A stretch of DNA of 64,000 nucleotides from Bacteroidota bacterium (GCA_016722565.1 JADKIU010000003.1:186001-250000), one strand, 5' to 3'. Shown: positions 13,939 to 23,401, numbered from the stretch's first letter. Translations and numbers: made by a program. The notes: generated by a model from the letters alone, not told the origin.

Positions 13939-16502
13939 TTTCGGTTAATCTGGCTTGTAATAGTAGAATCTGTTATTTTATCATCCTCTGAAAGTAAAAG
14001 TGCTTTACTTATAATAACAGACAGACCACTGTCTCCTTCAAAAGGTATAAATAAATTTTCGGTATTTGGCTTGGAGCGATCAGGAACGATGCATAGATAT
14101 TGATCGTTAGGTTCCATCAATATATTTGTACTACCAATATGTATTTTGTAAGTTCTTAATTTACCTTTTACAACAAGGAATTTATCCTGAATAGTCGAAA
14201 TGGAAGCAATCTTTAATTTAGGCAACAACTTCTGAAGTATTTCTTTTCTTGTTTTCGCCACTTCAGAAAGATCACCAAAAGAGTACGACTGCCAATAATC
14301 ACGATAAGCTGGAATCCCTCCACTATCTTGCCATGTTGGATCATTTCCTACACTAGCCACACCAACAAAAAGATCAACATCCCTCATGACCTCTGAAAAT
14401 ACAACCGCAGGAATATTGGTTAATTCAATTGGATCTTGATTGTTTAGTGCTGTGTATCTAACCTGATCAGTAGCTATGTAATTCCAAATACCTGTATCAT
14501 TAAAGGCATCATCAGCATTAATTTCATTAACCCAAAATTCAGCTTTAAGATTATATTCAGGTAATTCTATTGTTGCAGCCTGATTAAACATTCCATTATC
14601 ATATGCTCCAAGCAATGTATACTTCCACCCACGAATATTTGCCAATGAATTAAACTGATGCTGCTTCAATACATGAGCAGCCATCCGATTGCTATAAACC
14701 CTTGTATTTATTTCTGCGTCAGTTAAAATATATACTTCACGAAAGGCCTGTTTAACAGGTTGAGAAAGTTGATTCTTTTCTAGAAATTCTCTCCATGATC
14801 TTATTTCTTCAATATTGCTTTTTACTGGATGCCATAATTCTGCTGTAGCATTTTCAGTTTCAAATTTCACTTCTTCTCCTTTACAATTCTTCCATTTATC
14901 ATCCAGCCAAATACAATTAACTTGCTTCTCAGCTGACGATATCGTCCATATTTGTTTTTTAGCAATAAAAGAGATTAGTCCATGTGAAAAATAGAATTGA
15001 TCGAACTGAGCCCAAGACAATTTTCTTTCAAGTTTTAACATTCTGTCAATTCTATCTCTCTGAGCAGTCAGATTTATTTCAATCTGCTTAATCGTAGATT
15101 TGACCTTTTTTAGTTTTGCTGCTAGTTTTTCTTTTACTAAGGCAGGCACTGATTTTTGTGGACTACCATCGGGCTTAAACCAATTCAAAGTAGTCTTTCC
15201 TATACCAGTGATTTTAAGTTTAGCTGAATATCCTTCCAGATCAAAAGACATAGCCCCATTGGTTAAACCAAAATCATCAGCCGCCATATCCTCTATTTCA
15301 GCAAGACTTACGCCCATTTTTTTCGCGGCAGAAACAAGATACTGATCAATCGTCTTCCTTGCGCTGCTTTGTTTTATTCTTAGTTTTAACCTCGATAGGT
15401 GGCCAATTCCATCGAGTCCTCTTGATTCAGCCAACACATACATGCAGGCATTACCAATGGCAGCTGCTGCAGGTCCTTTTCCGGGAATTTTTCTGTAAGC
15501 GCGCTCAGCTAGTGCTGAAATCGTGAACAACGTTGCTTTGTCGTAGAAGTTCGTATACAACCATACAAAACCTTTTAAGGTATCGAGATTAGTGGAATTT
15601 AGAAATTGATAATAAGTATGTGTATTGGTTCTTCCCTGCCACTCGGATACATGTTGCTTTTCAGTTTCTTTATATTTAATTATAAACTCCAACCAGCTGT
15701 TAACCGTTCTTTTAAATTTTTCAGGACCAAGGGTTTTGTAAAGAGCTGTTCCCTGAACAATATATTTTCCGGAAGGTTTTGACCCTGATGCCTTCCTACA
15801 CATGGAAACAAGCTTATACCAGATGATTCTGGTCTCCATGGAATATTCATCAATAGTTTTGTTGGCAAAAATCCCAAACTCGTCTTCAGTTTGAAAATAG
15901 GAAGGCTTTACTTCTTCTGATGTATTATCTTCTTTGAAAATAATCGCATCAATCTTTTCCTGAAGTTTGAGCTTATCTTTTTCATCGTAGAAGTAATCGA
16001 GTACAGAAATAGCTTTTTTTATAGTCGATAATGATGTGCGCAAATCCGGAGAGAGTCCTCGCTGCTTGATCTGTTTTTCTATCTGATTAACCAACAAGCC
16101 AACCGGCCATACAAGCCGAGTCACTCCATGCGTGAAGGTTCTGCCTGTTGTGAAGATAGTACACAATTCTGCAATATGCTTGTCTGTTAGTTCAAGACGG
16201 GTTTTTAAAACGTGTTTAATGAGTGTTTCTCCCACCCTGTCCTTCATGTATTCGATGTCATTTGTCGAATAGGTTTTCCTGCCCTTGTGATAGTTATCAC
16301 ATCTCTTAATAGTTTCACTGATGAACTCCACCTTTTCCTGATCACTCAGAATAAAAATTTTTTCATTGTATGTTTTAAGCTGTGACGGTTTTACCGACCA
16401 CCAATTTGTCCCAGCTTCTTTTGCAGCTTCAGTGACCAGACGCTCATATTTCGATGCGAGGTCTTCGCTTGACTTACCTTTAAAAAAATCCAACAAGCCC
16501 AT
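13935..16502 (-). CDS. DUF4132 (MolR-like) protein
   Basis: 855 aa, the largest gene of the operon. The C-terminal half carries DUF4132 features: KLSWAQFDQFYFSHGLISF near 510, WKYTLLGAYDNGMF and LPEYNLKAEFWV near 640-680, and VMRDVDLFVGVASVGNDPTW near 720. The N-terminal ~450 residues are helical and repeat-like. DUF4132/MolR proteins have no established biochemical activity. Its start lies 1 nt after the Ubl stop, and its stop overlaps the E1 start, so it sits translationally locked between carrier and activating enzyme. It is a candidate target, ligase-like partner or effector (inference). Confidence 0.85.
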   Translation of the reverse strand: MGLLDFFKGKSSEDLASKYERLVTEAAKEAGTNWWSVKPSQLKTYNEKIFILSDQEKVEFISETIKRCDNYHKGRKTYSTNDIEYMKDRVGETLIKHVLKTRLELTDKHIAELCTIFTTGRTFTHGVTRLVWPVGLLVNQIEKQIKQRGLSPDLRTSLSTIKKAISVLDYFYDEKDKLKLQEKIDAIIFKEDNTSEEVKPSYFQTEDEFGIFANKTIDEYSMETRIIWYKLVSMCRKASGSKPSGKYIVQGTALYKTLGPEKFKRTVNSWLEFIIKYKETEKQHVSEWQGRTNTHTYYQFLNSTNLDTLKGFVWLYTNFYDKATLFTISALAERAYRKIPGKGPAAAAIGNACMYVLAESRGLDGIGHLSRLKLRIKQSSARKTIDQYLVSAAKKMGVSLAEIEDMAADDFGLTNGAMSFDLEGYSAKLKITGIGKTTLNWFKPDGSPQKSVPALVKEKLAAKLKKVKSTIKQIEINLTAQRDRIDRMLKLERKLSWAQFDQFYFSHGLISFIAKKQIWTISSAEKQVNCIWLDDKWKNCKGEEVKFETENATAELWHPVKSNIEEIRSWREFLEKNQLSQPVKQAFREVYILTDAEINTRVYSNRMAAHVLKQHQFNSLANIRGWKYTLLGAYDNGMFNQAATIELPEYNLKAEFWVNEINADDAFNDTGIWNYIATDQVRYTALNNQDPIELTNIPAVVFSEVMRDVDLFVGVASVGNDPTWQDSGGIPAYRDYWQSYSFGDLSEVAKTRKEILQKLLPKLKIASISTIQDKFLVVKGKLRTYKIHIGSTNILMEPNDQYLCIVPDRSKPNTENLFIPFEGDSGLSVIISKALLLSEDDKITDSTITSQINRK

Positions 16503-16503
16503 A

Positions 16504-16902
16504 TTATCCTCCTACTAATGGCGTTAGCTTTACAAAACTGATTGTCGTATCCTTTGTCAAAAGCACTTCCTCATCCAAGGTTCCAACCTGCTTATCATCA
16601 ATAAGAATAAAAAAAGAATTCTTCAAATAAGCATCACAGGCCACATAAAACTGTTTTTCAGGATCTATATTTCTTTTCTTTTTAAGCTTATAGCCATTCA
16701 GTGTCACTTCAGCTTCTTCAGGCTGTACTAATCCATTAAAATATTCCGGAAGTTTTGAATTATACTTTTCTACTTCAAAAAAAACTCTAGCCTTAAGTAT
16801 ATCTTCCACTTTTGTTATCTCTGACTCTAATGACAGAATAATCTCACCGATGATTTTACCTCCAAGGGTTTCATCCATTATTTTTAAATCGATTTTACTC
16901 AT
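16504..16902 (-). CDS. Ubiquitin-like/MoaD-like protein with C-terminal Gly-Gly
   Basis: 132 aa ending exactly in LTPLVGG. The pattern fits a beta-grasp fold: an N-terminal hairpin (IDLKIMDET...GEIILSLES), a helix (ITKVEDILKARVFFEVEKY), a variable insert, and a C-terminal strand pair (FFILIDDKQVG, TTISFVKLTPLVGG) with the terminal strand and Gly-Gly tail of MoaD, ThiS and Urm1. No residues follow the Gly-Gly, so no protease is needed for maturation. The two glycine codons GGA GGA with the preceding A form AGGAGG, placed five nucleotides plus the stop region before the DUF4132 ATG. The E1-like gene is two genes downstream. The fold is inferred from pattern, not alignment. Confidence 0.75.
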   Translation of the reverse strand: MSKIDLKIMDETLGGKIIGEIILSLESEITKVEDILKARVFFEVEKYNSKLPEYFNGLVQPEEAEVTLNGYKLKKKRNIDPEKQFYVACDAYLKNSFFILIDDKQVGTLDEEVLLTKDTTISFVKLTPLVGG

Positions 16903-16961
16903 TTCTTAACAATTTTTTTTATTTTAACGACCTCAATATAATAACAAAAATTTTTTTCTCC

Positions 16962-17330
16962 TTATAAACCTTCCTCTCCATATGCAAGATGAGAAGGAAT
17001 AAAAAAATATCCTTTTCCATTCTCATTTAACATAGAAAAAGCCTCCTGAAATCCTTTTACGTAGTAATTTTTACCAACAATTGTTTCTTGTACTCCTATC
17101 TTTTTATCATAAGTAGTGAACAACATTTGTTTTGCCTTTTCAGAGTACCAGGTAAAATGGATGCTAACACTATCACCATCTACCATTCGAATTCCATTTC
17201 CAACATCAACAATATAAAATTTGAGTCCAGCTGGATTAGTTTTCCATTCGCCCTCTTTCCATTCTTGGGCAATTAACCCAAAAGGAAAAACGACCAAGAG
17301 AAAAACAATAAATTTAAAAGTTAGTTTCAT
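16962..17330 (-). CDS. FKBP-type peptidyl-prolyl isomerase, short C-terminus
   Basis: 122 aa with a signal peptide (to about residue 22, ...FGLIAQ) and an FKBP domain: GDSVSIHFTWY, then VKGFQEAFSMLNENGKGYFFIPSHLAYGEEGL. FKBPs normally continue for 15 to 20 residues with IPPNxxLxFxVEL. This one stops right after LAYGEEGL, removing the last strand. A TATATTTG -7 box (17338-17345, minus) stands just ahead of the start. The ubiquitin-like gene follows after 59 nt on the same strand, so co-transcription is possible but a functional link is not evident. Confidence 0.82.
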   Translation of the reverse strand: MKLTFKFIVFLLVVFPFGLIAQEWKEGEWKTNPAGLKFYIVDVGNGIRMVDGDSVSIHFTWYSEKAKQMLFTTYDKKIGVQETIVGKNYYVKGFQEAFSMLNENGKGYFFIPSHLAYGEEGL

Positions 17331-17698
17331 CCTTTCTCAAATATAAGGAATTTAAAGACCAGAATAAAATGATTGCGATTTTGTTAAAAAGCCGTCCAAA
17401 GTTTTTTCTTGAAATTGAAGGATGATTATGGCATATTATCTCCTGCAATTGGCAGCAGAACACTACCAATAAAAACTGATTAGACCATTCACTGATGAGC
17501 GTTCAGATTATTTTCAATTTTAATTGTTCGCATTTCAATAAACCAGTTAATAGGATTCGATTTTATGCTTATATCCGGATTTATAATGCAGATATAAACT
17601 GAATTTAAAAACAAAATAAAACCTTCGAATTGTTTTTTTTGGTATATTCGATAGATCAACATTCAACAGATTTTTACGATTAACTAAAACTATAACCT
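17331..17698. other. Intergenic, divergent promoter region
   Basis: 368 bp between the leftward FKBP gene and the rightward secreted-protein gene. It is AT-rich with no ORF and no strong hairpin. Apart from the FKBP -7 box near 17340 I see only a weak TATATTCG (about 17643) ahead of the 17699 gene. Confidence 0.5.
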
Positions 17699-18214
17699 AT
17701 GAAAACAAAATCTCTTTTTCTCGCTTTAATTGCAGTGATTGCAATCAACACACTTGTTGCACAAACACTCCCTTTTACGTTTATTAAGGCATGTACCACG
17801 TTCGACAGAGCGGCTTTTACGGAAGACATGACTAAGAAGAAATTTTATGTGGTGGAGGAATCTTCTAAAAAATCGACCAATCCCATGATGGATGGCGCTA
17901 CGTTTTATTGCAACGAAAAAGAACGCGAATTGGGAAATGCTGAAATTGATGTTGTATCGAGTGTGAAAGGAGACAAAAAAATAACAGAGATCACGTTCAT
18001 TAAAGGAAACAAACACGATTATGCTAAAAACTTTGGGGAGATCTACAATCAAATGAATTCGATGTTCAATAAAACAGCTCCTATTCAAAGTAAACGCTAC
18101 AAAACCGAAGTAACCACCTTTACTAAAAATGGTATCTTTTATTATACCTTTAAAGTAAACGAACTACCGGTGATTGTGATTTCGAGCTATAAAATAGATA
18201 CTGAATTTTTTTAG
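17699..18214 (+). CDS. Secreted protein of unknown function
   Basis: 171 aa with a clear signal peptide (MKTKSLFLALIAVIAINTLVAQ). The mature part is ~150 residues of mixed strands and helices, with two cysteines (in KACTTF and FYCNEK). I recognise no family. It is 6 nt upstream of the TPR gene at 18221, so the two probably form an operon and could be a periplasmic partner of that membrane protein (inference). Confidence 0.75.
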   Translation: MKTKSLFLALIAVIAINTLVAQTLPFTFIKACTTFDRAAFTEDMTKKKFYVVEESSKKSTNPMMDGATFYCNEKERELGNAEIDVVSSVKGDKKITEITFIKGNKHDYAKNFGEIYNQMNSMFNKTAPIQSKRYKTEVTTFTKNGIFYYTFKVNELPVIVISSYKIDTEFF

Positions 18215-18220
18215 TCTTAA

Positions 18221-19678
18221 TTGATGAAGCTATCTTTACGGTTACTTCCGTTACTTCTTTTCTTTTCGGTTTCCATCGATGCCAACAACAATTCTATTGA
18301 CTCTGTTAGAAGGATTGCACTGAATATACATGAGGTAGATACGGTGCGTGCAGATGCCATTCGGCTATTGGCGGTTTATTCCAGAAACGCACCGTATGAC
18401 ACAATCATGCCTTTATTGGAGGAAGCCATTGTTATTGCCGAAAAACACAAACGCAACAAGCTTTTTTTACAATTAGTCTTCGAAAAGGTAAGCACGTATA
18501 TTGCAGCCCAGAAGCAAATTGAAGGATTGAACTATTGTGAGCAACTCATTAGCAGAGCTGAAACCGAAAAAAATATCGAACTCAAAGGGATGGCACATAC
18601 CTGCCGAGGCGACTTATTCCGCTCCTACGGATTATACGACAAAGCCGAACGTGAATATGAAAAGGCTGTTGAGTTTTATAAACTCACTACCAATACCAAA
18701 CAATATGCTAAATCGGTTTTTGTGTTGGGGTACATTGAATTTGGAAATGAAAAACTGGAAAAGGCGCTCAAAAATTTTAGAGTAGCATATTATTCTAGCT
18801 TAAAAAACAGTCCGGATGACATGCGTGGCTTATATGAAAACTCCGGGTGGATTGGTAATGCCTACCGTGATTTAAAACAATTCGAAAGCGCGATTTATTA
18901 TAGAAGACTTGCACAATCGTATGCCAGAAAAGGATATTTAAAAAGTGGTAACATCTTTGACTATGCGGAATCTGAACGCTACCTGGGTGCTGTTTACTTA
19001 AAAATGGAAAACTACGATAGTGCACTTGTAAACTTCAAAAAAGCTTACAAACATTTTGAAATCGCAAAATCCCGCAGTCGGAAAATGTTGGTGCAACATT
19101 ATATCGCTACTGTTTTAGATAAACAACAGAACTATTCGGAAGCGGCTAAAGAACTCAACCTCTTAATTGCAGAAACAAAAGAAACAGACGATTATCAAAT
19201 CTTATTAAAGATTCATAAACTGGGGGCCAGTGTGTATGAAAAAAACAATGAATTGCGAAAAGCCTACCAATGTGCAATGGACTTAAACCGCTTTACAGAT
19301 AGCGCCAGTCAAACCGGACAGCAAGCAGAACTTGCCGAACTTGATAATGAAATTCGTTTTGAAAATGAACAAAAAATATTTGAGCTCAAACAAAAGGAAA
19401 TTGCTTACAAGGCAGAAGAAGAGCTAAACAAACAGGCCATGATTCGCAATGTTTTCATTGTAGGATTTTTAATCCTGGGAGTTTTCTTAATTGTGGTGTT
19501 TCGAAATTATAAAGAAAAGAAAAAAGTGAACCAACTTTTGGAAGCTCAAAAAAACATCATCGAAGAAAAACAAAAAGAAATTCTGGATTCTATCCACTAT
19601 GCCAAGCGAATTCAGCAAGCACTGATCACCAGTGAAAACTATATTGAAAAGCACCTCAAACGACTGATGAAGAAATAA
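18221..19678 (+). CDS. TPR membrane protein ending in a SpoIIE-type linker, phosphatase domain absent
   Basis: 485 aa: signal peptide, about seven TPR units (roughly 40-370), a transmembrane helix (about 408-427, VFIVGFLILGVFLIVVF) and a cytoplasmic coiled coil. The tail KQKEILDSIHYAKRIQQALI is the linker that in Bacteroidota TPR sensors joins the membrane helix to a SpoIIE/PP2C phosphatase. Here the protein ends 20 residues later (KHLKRLMKK) at a stop, with no phosphatase downstream. It may be a truncated sensor or act without catalysis. A composite repeat begins directly after the stop. Confidence 0.83.
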   Translation: MMKLSLRLLPLLLFFSVSIDANNNSIDSVRRIALNIHEVDTVRADAIRLLAVYSRNAPYDTIMPLLEEAIVIAEKHKRNKLFLQLVFEKVSTYIAAQKQIEGLNYCEQLISRAETEKNIELKGMAHTCRGDLFRSYGLYDKAEREYEKAVEFYKLTTNTKQYAKSVFVLGYIEFGNEKLEKALKNFRVAYYSSLKNSPDDMRGLYENSGWIGNAYRDLKQFESAIYYRRLAQSYARKGYLKSGNIFDYAESERYLGAVYLKMENYDSALVNFKKAYKHFEIAKSRSRKMLVQHYIATVLDKQQNYSEAAKELNLLIAETKETDDYQILLKIHKLGASVYEKNNELRKAYQCAMDLNRFTDSASQTGQQAELAELDNEIRFENEQKIFELKQKEIAYKAEEELNKQAMIRNVFIVGFLILGVFLIVVFRNYKEKKKVNQLLEAQKNIIEEKQKEILDSIHYAKRIQQALITSENYIEKHLKRLMKK

Positions 19679-19680
19679 GG

Positions 19681-19815
19681 CTGTAGATGGATGATGGACA
19701 ATGGATGATGGAAGATGGAAGATGGAATCCCAATAGCTATCAGGAGGAAGATTTCACATTATACATTTGCCATTATACATTTGCCATTTTACATCCTACA
19801 TTTGCCATTTTACCT
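19681..19815. repeat. Composite repeat: GATGGAA units then ACATTTGCCATT units
   Basis: The first half (19686-19727) is made of purine-rich ATGGAxGATGG units. The second half (19757-19812) has four ACATTTGCCATT-like units. The same two-part design occurs at 30413-30512. It is non-coding and lies between convergent genes. Confidence 0.7.
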
Positions 19816-19832
19816 TATACCTCCTTTAGGTA

Positions 19833-20912
19833 TTAGTGACTGCTGATATAATTTCTCAAATTATCTTTATTGCTACTAAATGTGACTTCATCCACTAGTT
19901 TATAATAGTTTGGTCGGTCGGTACATTTTGCATACGAGTTTTTGATTACGATCATTTTCTCGTCATCAAACGGAAATTGCTTGGAGATGGCTCTCACTTG
20001 CTCCACATTAAAACATCTGTCTTTCGACACCGTATTAAACAACTTCATTTTATCATCTGTAAAACGTTGTTCTTCAAAATCTTTGATTAATGCTTTAAAA
20101 GCAGCATCTGAAACCAAGCAAGGCGGTGGTGGCGGAGTTAAATAGTTTTTTGCAAAGGCAATCCATTCATTTTTTACAGCCTCTGTTGCAAACACTACTT
20201 TTCCGGATTCATAATGTTCTTGGTCGTAGGTTTTTGCAAACGTATTCATCATGATTTTTGAACGCATACTTTCTTGTTGAAGCAAGGAAGCCAATTTCAT
20301 CATCATGGTGAAACTCAAACAGTTTTGGTCTGATACATTTTGAATCGCTAAATATTTTGATTCTTCTGTAGGCTGACTATTGACATTCATAGCTGAAGTT
20401 TTAAAAAGCTCATCAGAAATTACGGGTCCCGCACAACCTTTTTTACCATTATAATTTGTATGAGGAGGATACACCCAGATAGGGAAAACAACACCTGCTG
20501 CCGGAGGCAAAGGAGTTGTGACAACTGGATTTGTAACAACAGGTGTTGTTCCGCCATTTACTCCCAAAATATAATCGTGCAACATAAAAGCGACAGAGAA
20601 CTTGTTGAATGCATCGTAAACCTGATAATAACCGGCACGATCAAAGGCATGCAAATAAGCCGCTTTGCAATATTCTAAACGAAACATATCATCGGTAAAC
20701 AACTGGGCCATCGACTTGATGTTTTCACTCATCAAGCAGGAGTTGTTCAACAAACCCATTGCTTTTACCAACTTGGCATCGTTGCTCGGCAGAACAGCAA
20801 CTTGATTAAAGCCTGTTTGAAAAACGGCTTGTGAAATGGGATTGCTACAATTTTGTCCGATTGAAAATTGAACGGCAAAAATGAAAAGGAGTACTAAGTA
20901 TATTTTTTTCAT
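19833..20912 (-). CDS. Secreted DUF4476 protein
   Basis: 359 aa from MKKIYLVLLFIF (signal peptide ending ...SIGQ). A longer frame to 20984 would add a non-secretory N-terminus, so the internal ATG at 20912 is preferred. Three related ~90-residue helical units follow the DUF4476 pattern: LVKAMGLLNNSCLMSENIKSMAQLF, then FTMMMKLASLLQQESMRSKIM, then VRAISKQFPFDDEKMIVIKNSYA. A proline-rich linker (PVVTTPLPPAAG) separates the first two. Function of DUF4476 is unknown; export to the periplasm or surface is likely. Confidence 0.82.
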   Translation of the reverse strand: MKKIYLVLLFIFAVQFSIGQNCSNPISQAVFQTGFNQVAVLPSNDAKLVKAMGLLNNSCLMSENIKSMAQLFTDDMFRLEYCKAAYLHAFDRAGYYQVYDAFNKFSVAFMLHDYILGVNGGTTPVVTNPVVTTPLPPAAGVVFPIWVYPPHTNYNGKKGCAGPVISDELFKTSAMNVNSQPTEESKYLAIQNVSDQNCLSFTMMMKLASLLQQESMRSKIMMNTFAKTYDQEHYESGKVVFATEAVKNEWIAFAKNYLTPPPPPCLVSDAAFKALIKDFEEQRFTDDKMKLFNTVSKDRCFNVEQVRAISKQFPFDDEKMIVIKNSYAKCTDRPNYYKLVDEVTFSSNKDNLRNYISSH

Positions 20913-20983
20913 AACGTATAGATGTTTCAGGTTGCTAAAATGAGTTTTTTTACTGAGAAAATGAAATATCAAGAACGGTGCCA

Positions 20984-22519
20984 CTACAAAATGCCCTTGG
21001 GAATCACTTTCATGGCCCCTGTTTTAAAGTTTTTCTTCAGTCCTGCTTCGTTATCCGGATTAAAATGAACGGTGGTTTCCCAACAGTTTTCAGGTTTCAA
21101 CTCCTCCTCCATTCCTACCAACACCCCTTTGGATATCGCAGGGGAATAAATAATCGTTACACATTCGGTATTTAAATTTGCCGAGCGCGGATCGAGGTTA
21201 AACGTTCCGATAACGGTAATCTCTCCATCAATCACCATCGATTTTGCATGCAAACCAAACACGGGTGTAAAGTCCATTTTCTTTTGCAAGGCACCGGTCA
21301 TAATTTTTTTACGAATGGCTGCATCGGGTTTGTATTCAAAAATTCGAACTCCTGTTTGGAGCAGTGCAATCCGATCACGCTGATAACCACTAAACGCTTC
21401 TAAATTATCGGTGGAGGCCATGCTGTTGGTCATGATCTTTACTTCCACTCCTCTTGCAACTGCTTCTTTAAAAAGATTTTTACCTAAATCGGTTGTAATT
21501 AAATATGGCGACTGAATGACAATGGATTTTTTTGCGTTTTTTACCAATTCTATCAAGGCAGAAGTACTATTACCACCACCGGACAAACCTTGTGTTCCAT
21601 CATTTTTGCCGGGTACATCGCTCACAAACACAACACTGTCTACCCATTGCAATCGTCCGGATTTTTGAATCAATTCAAATGTTTCTGGAATATTTTTAAT
21701 CTCTTGTCGCACTTGCGGCCAAAAGTTATTCGAATCGCAAGTATATTGATGCAATTGTTCGAAACGTTCATCCGTTTTTAGCTTGTATTTATTTGCATCC
21801 ACAATTTTGGTAACGTCACGACTAATCGGACTAATCCAAAATTCCTCAAAAGAGTTCACCACCTTTTTGGTTGTTCCTCCAATTAACAATACATCTCTAT
21901 CGCGAAAGTTATAGTCGTGGTCGTAATCAAAATATTCATCAGCAATATTTCGACCACCGGTTATCACCACTTTTCCATCCACAATAAATGTTTTGTTGTG
22001 CATGCGTTGGTTGGTGCCTCTAAAATCAGCGTCCAGATTCCCTAGCTTTTCAAAAATGTTTTTACCGATATTAATGGTAGGATTATAAATTTTGATGGAA
22101 ATGTTTTCATGCGCATCCAAGGTCAATAATTTTTCTTCATCGGCTTCTACCATAATATCATCAATCAGGATTCTTACTTTCACACCCCGATCTGCTGCAC
22201 GCACCAAATAATCAACGGCTATCAATCCTACATTATCGGTTGAGAAAATAAAATATTGAACATCAATTGTTTTTTCTGCGTTTTCACAAAGCCAAGCGCG
22301 CGCCACCATCGAACCGCCTCCATCTTCTAAAGCGCAAACGCCTGTTTTATTTTTATTATAGGTAATGAGTGAATCCACTACCGACAAGCCAATTCGTTTT
22401 TCAAGATGAATGCTGGAGCAAAAATCAACAGTAGGCGAATTCGTTTCTTCTTTCACAGGGGAAGAACAAGAATGGAATAAAACAGTAAGAAGTGATAGAA
22501 GTAATAAACGTGTTTTCAT
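20984..22519 (-). CDS. Phospholipase D family lipoprotein
   Basis: 511 aa with a lipoprotein signal (LFHSC lipobox near residue 18). Two HKD motifs are intact: HNKTFIVDGKVVITGGRN and HAKSMVIDGEITVIGTFN, each with the downstream Asn. This is the cardiolipin-synthase/PLDc_2 architecture, which cleaves or transfers phosphatidyl groups. The lipobox places it on the outer face of a membrane rather than as the classical inner-membrane cardiolipin synthase. The DUF4476 gene follows 71 nt downstream on the same strand. Confidence 0.88.
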   Translation of the reverse strand: MKTRLLLLSLLTVLFHSCSSPVKEETNSPTVDFCSSIHLEKRIGLSVVDSLITYNKNKTGVCALEDGGGSMVARAWLCENAEKTIDVQYFIFSTDNVGLIAVDYLVRAADRGVKVRILIDDIMVEADEEKLLTLDAHENISIKIYNPTINIGKNIFEKLGNLDADFRGTNQRMHNKTFIVDGKVVITGGRNIADEYFDYDHDYNFRDRDVLLIGGTTKKVVNSFEEFWISPISRDVTKIVDANKYKLKTDERFEQLHQYTCDSNNFWPQVRQEIKNIPETFELIQKSGRLQWVDSVVFVSDVPGKNDGTQGLSGGGNSTSALIELVKNAKKSIVIQSPYLITTDLGKNLFKEAVARGVEVKIMTNSMASTDNLEAFSGYQRDRIALLQTGVRIFEYKPDAAIRKKIMTGALQKKMDFTPVFGLHAKSMVIDGEITVIGTFNLDPRSANLNTECVTIIYSPAISKGVLVGMEEELKPENCWETTVHFNPDNEAGLKKNFKTGAMKVIPKGIL

Positions 22520-22633
22520 GGTATGGATAAAGGTATTAAAATACTGTTAAAATATCGGAACGTCATTCACTTTTTGACAAATGTCAAAATCTCCCTCCTG
22601 CACACACTTTAATTTCGAAGAAAAAAAAAGAAC

Positions 22634-23401
22634 ATGGAAAATAGTCAATTAAAAAAAATTGGAGGATTGATTTTATTATCAATAGCAGCATGCACCGGAT
22701 TATTTTTATTACAACCTGTTTGCCAGGATACCTGCTATCACCAGTTTGCAGACAGTAGAAGTTTATCAACCATTTCCAATTATTGGAATGTACTTTCCAA
22801 CATACCCTTTTTAGGAATTGGTGCAGCAGGTATGATTATAAGTTTACTAAAATCGAAAACAAGAATCCGTGCAAATCTTCGGATGCATTACTTTCTTTTT
22901 TTCTTAGGAATATTTTTAACGGGCATCGGCTCCGGTTATTATCATTTTAATCCGAACAACAATACATTGGTTTGGGACCGATTACCTATGACCATTTCGT
23001 TTATGTCGTTTTTCGCAATCATCATTGCCGAATACATCACGGTTCAATATTCACGGATACTATTGTTTGCATTGCTCTTTATCGGAGTGGGGTCTGTAAT
23101 CTATTGGCAGTATACCGAAACAATGGGTTGTGGTGATTTACGAATGTATATGGCGGTTCAATTTTTACCGATGCTTTTGATACCGATTATCCTCGTGATT
23201 TTTAAAGCCCCACATTATCCTTCGAAACAGATATGGTTCATGTTGCTGGTGTATGTGCTTGCAAAGGTATGTGAGACCTACGATAAACAACTTTTTAGTT
23301 CCCTACAAGTCATCAGCGGTCATACTGTGAAGCATTTTTTAGCCGCCATTGCACCCATTCTCTTTTTACAGGGAATAAAGCAAAAAGAAAATCCCAAATA
23401 A
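22634..23401 (+). CDS. Ceramidase-like (CREST superfamily) membrane protein
   Basis: 255 aa with seven predicted membrane helices. The segment GSGYYHFNPNNNTLVWDRLPMT contains the His and Asp of alkaline-ceramidase-type CREST hydrolases, a Ser (SNIPF) precedes in helix two, and the final HTVKHFLAA supplies the histidine pair. It probably hydrolyses an amide in a membrane lipid. Bacteroidota make sphingolipids, so a ceramide-like substrate is plausible. It is divergent from the phospholipase D gene. Confidence 0.82.
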   Translation: MENSQLKKIGGLILLSIAACTGLFLLQPVCQDTCYHQFADSRSLSTISNYWNVLSNIPFLGIGAAGMIISLLKSKTRIRANLRMHYFLFFLGIFLTGIGSGYYHFNPNNNTLVWDRLPMTISFMSFFAIIIAEYITVQYSRILLFALLFIGVGSVIYWQYTETMGCGDLRMYMAVQFLPMLLIPIILVIFKAPHYPSKQIWFMLLVYVLAKVCETYDKQLFSSLQVISGHTVKHFLAAIAPILFLQGIKQKENPK

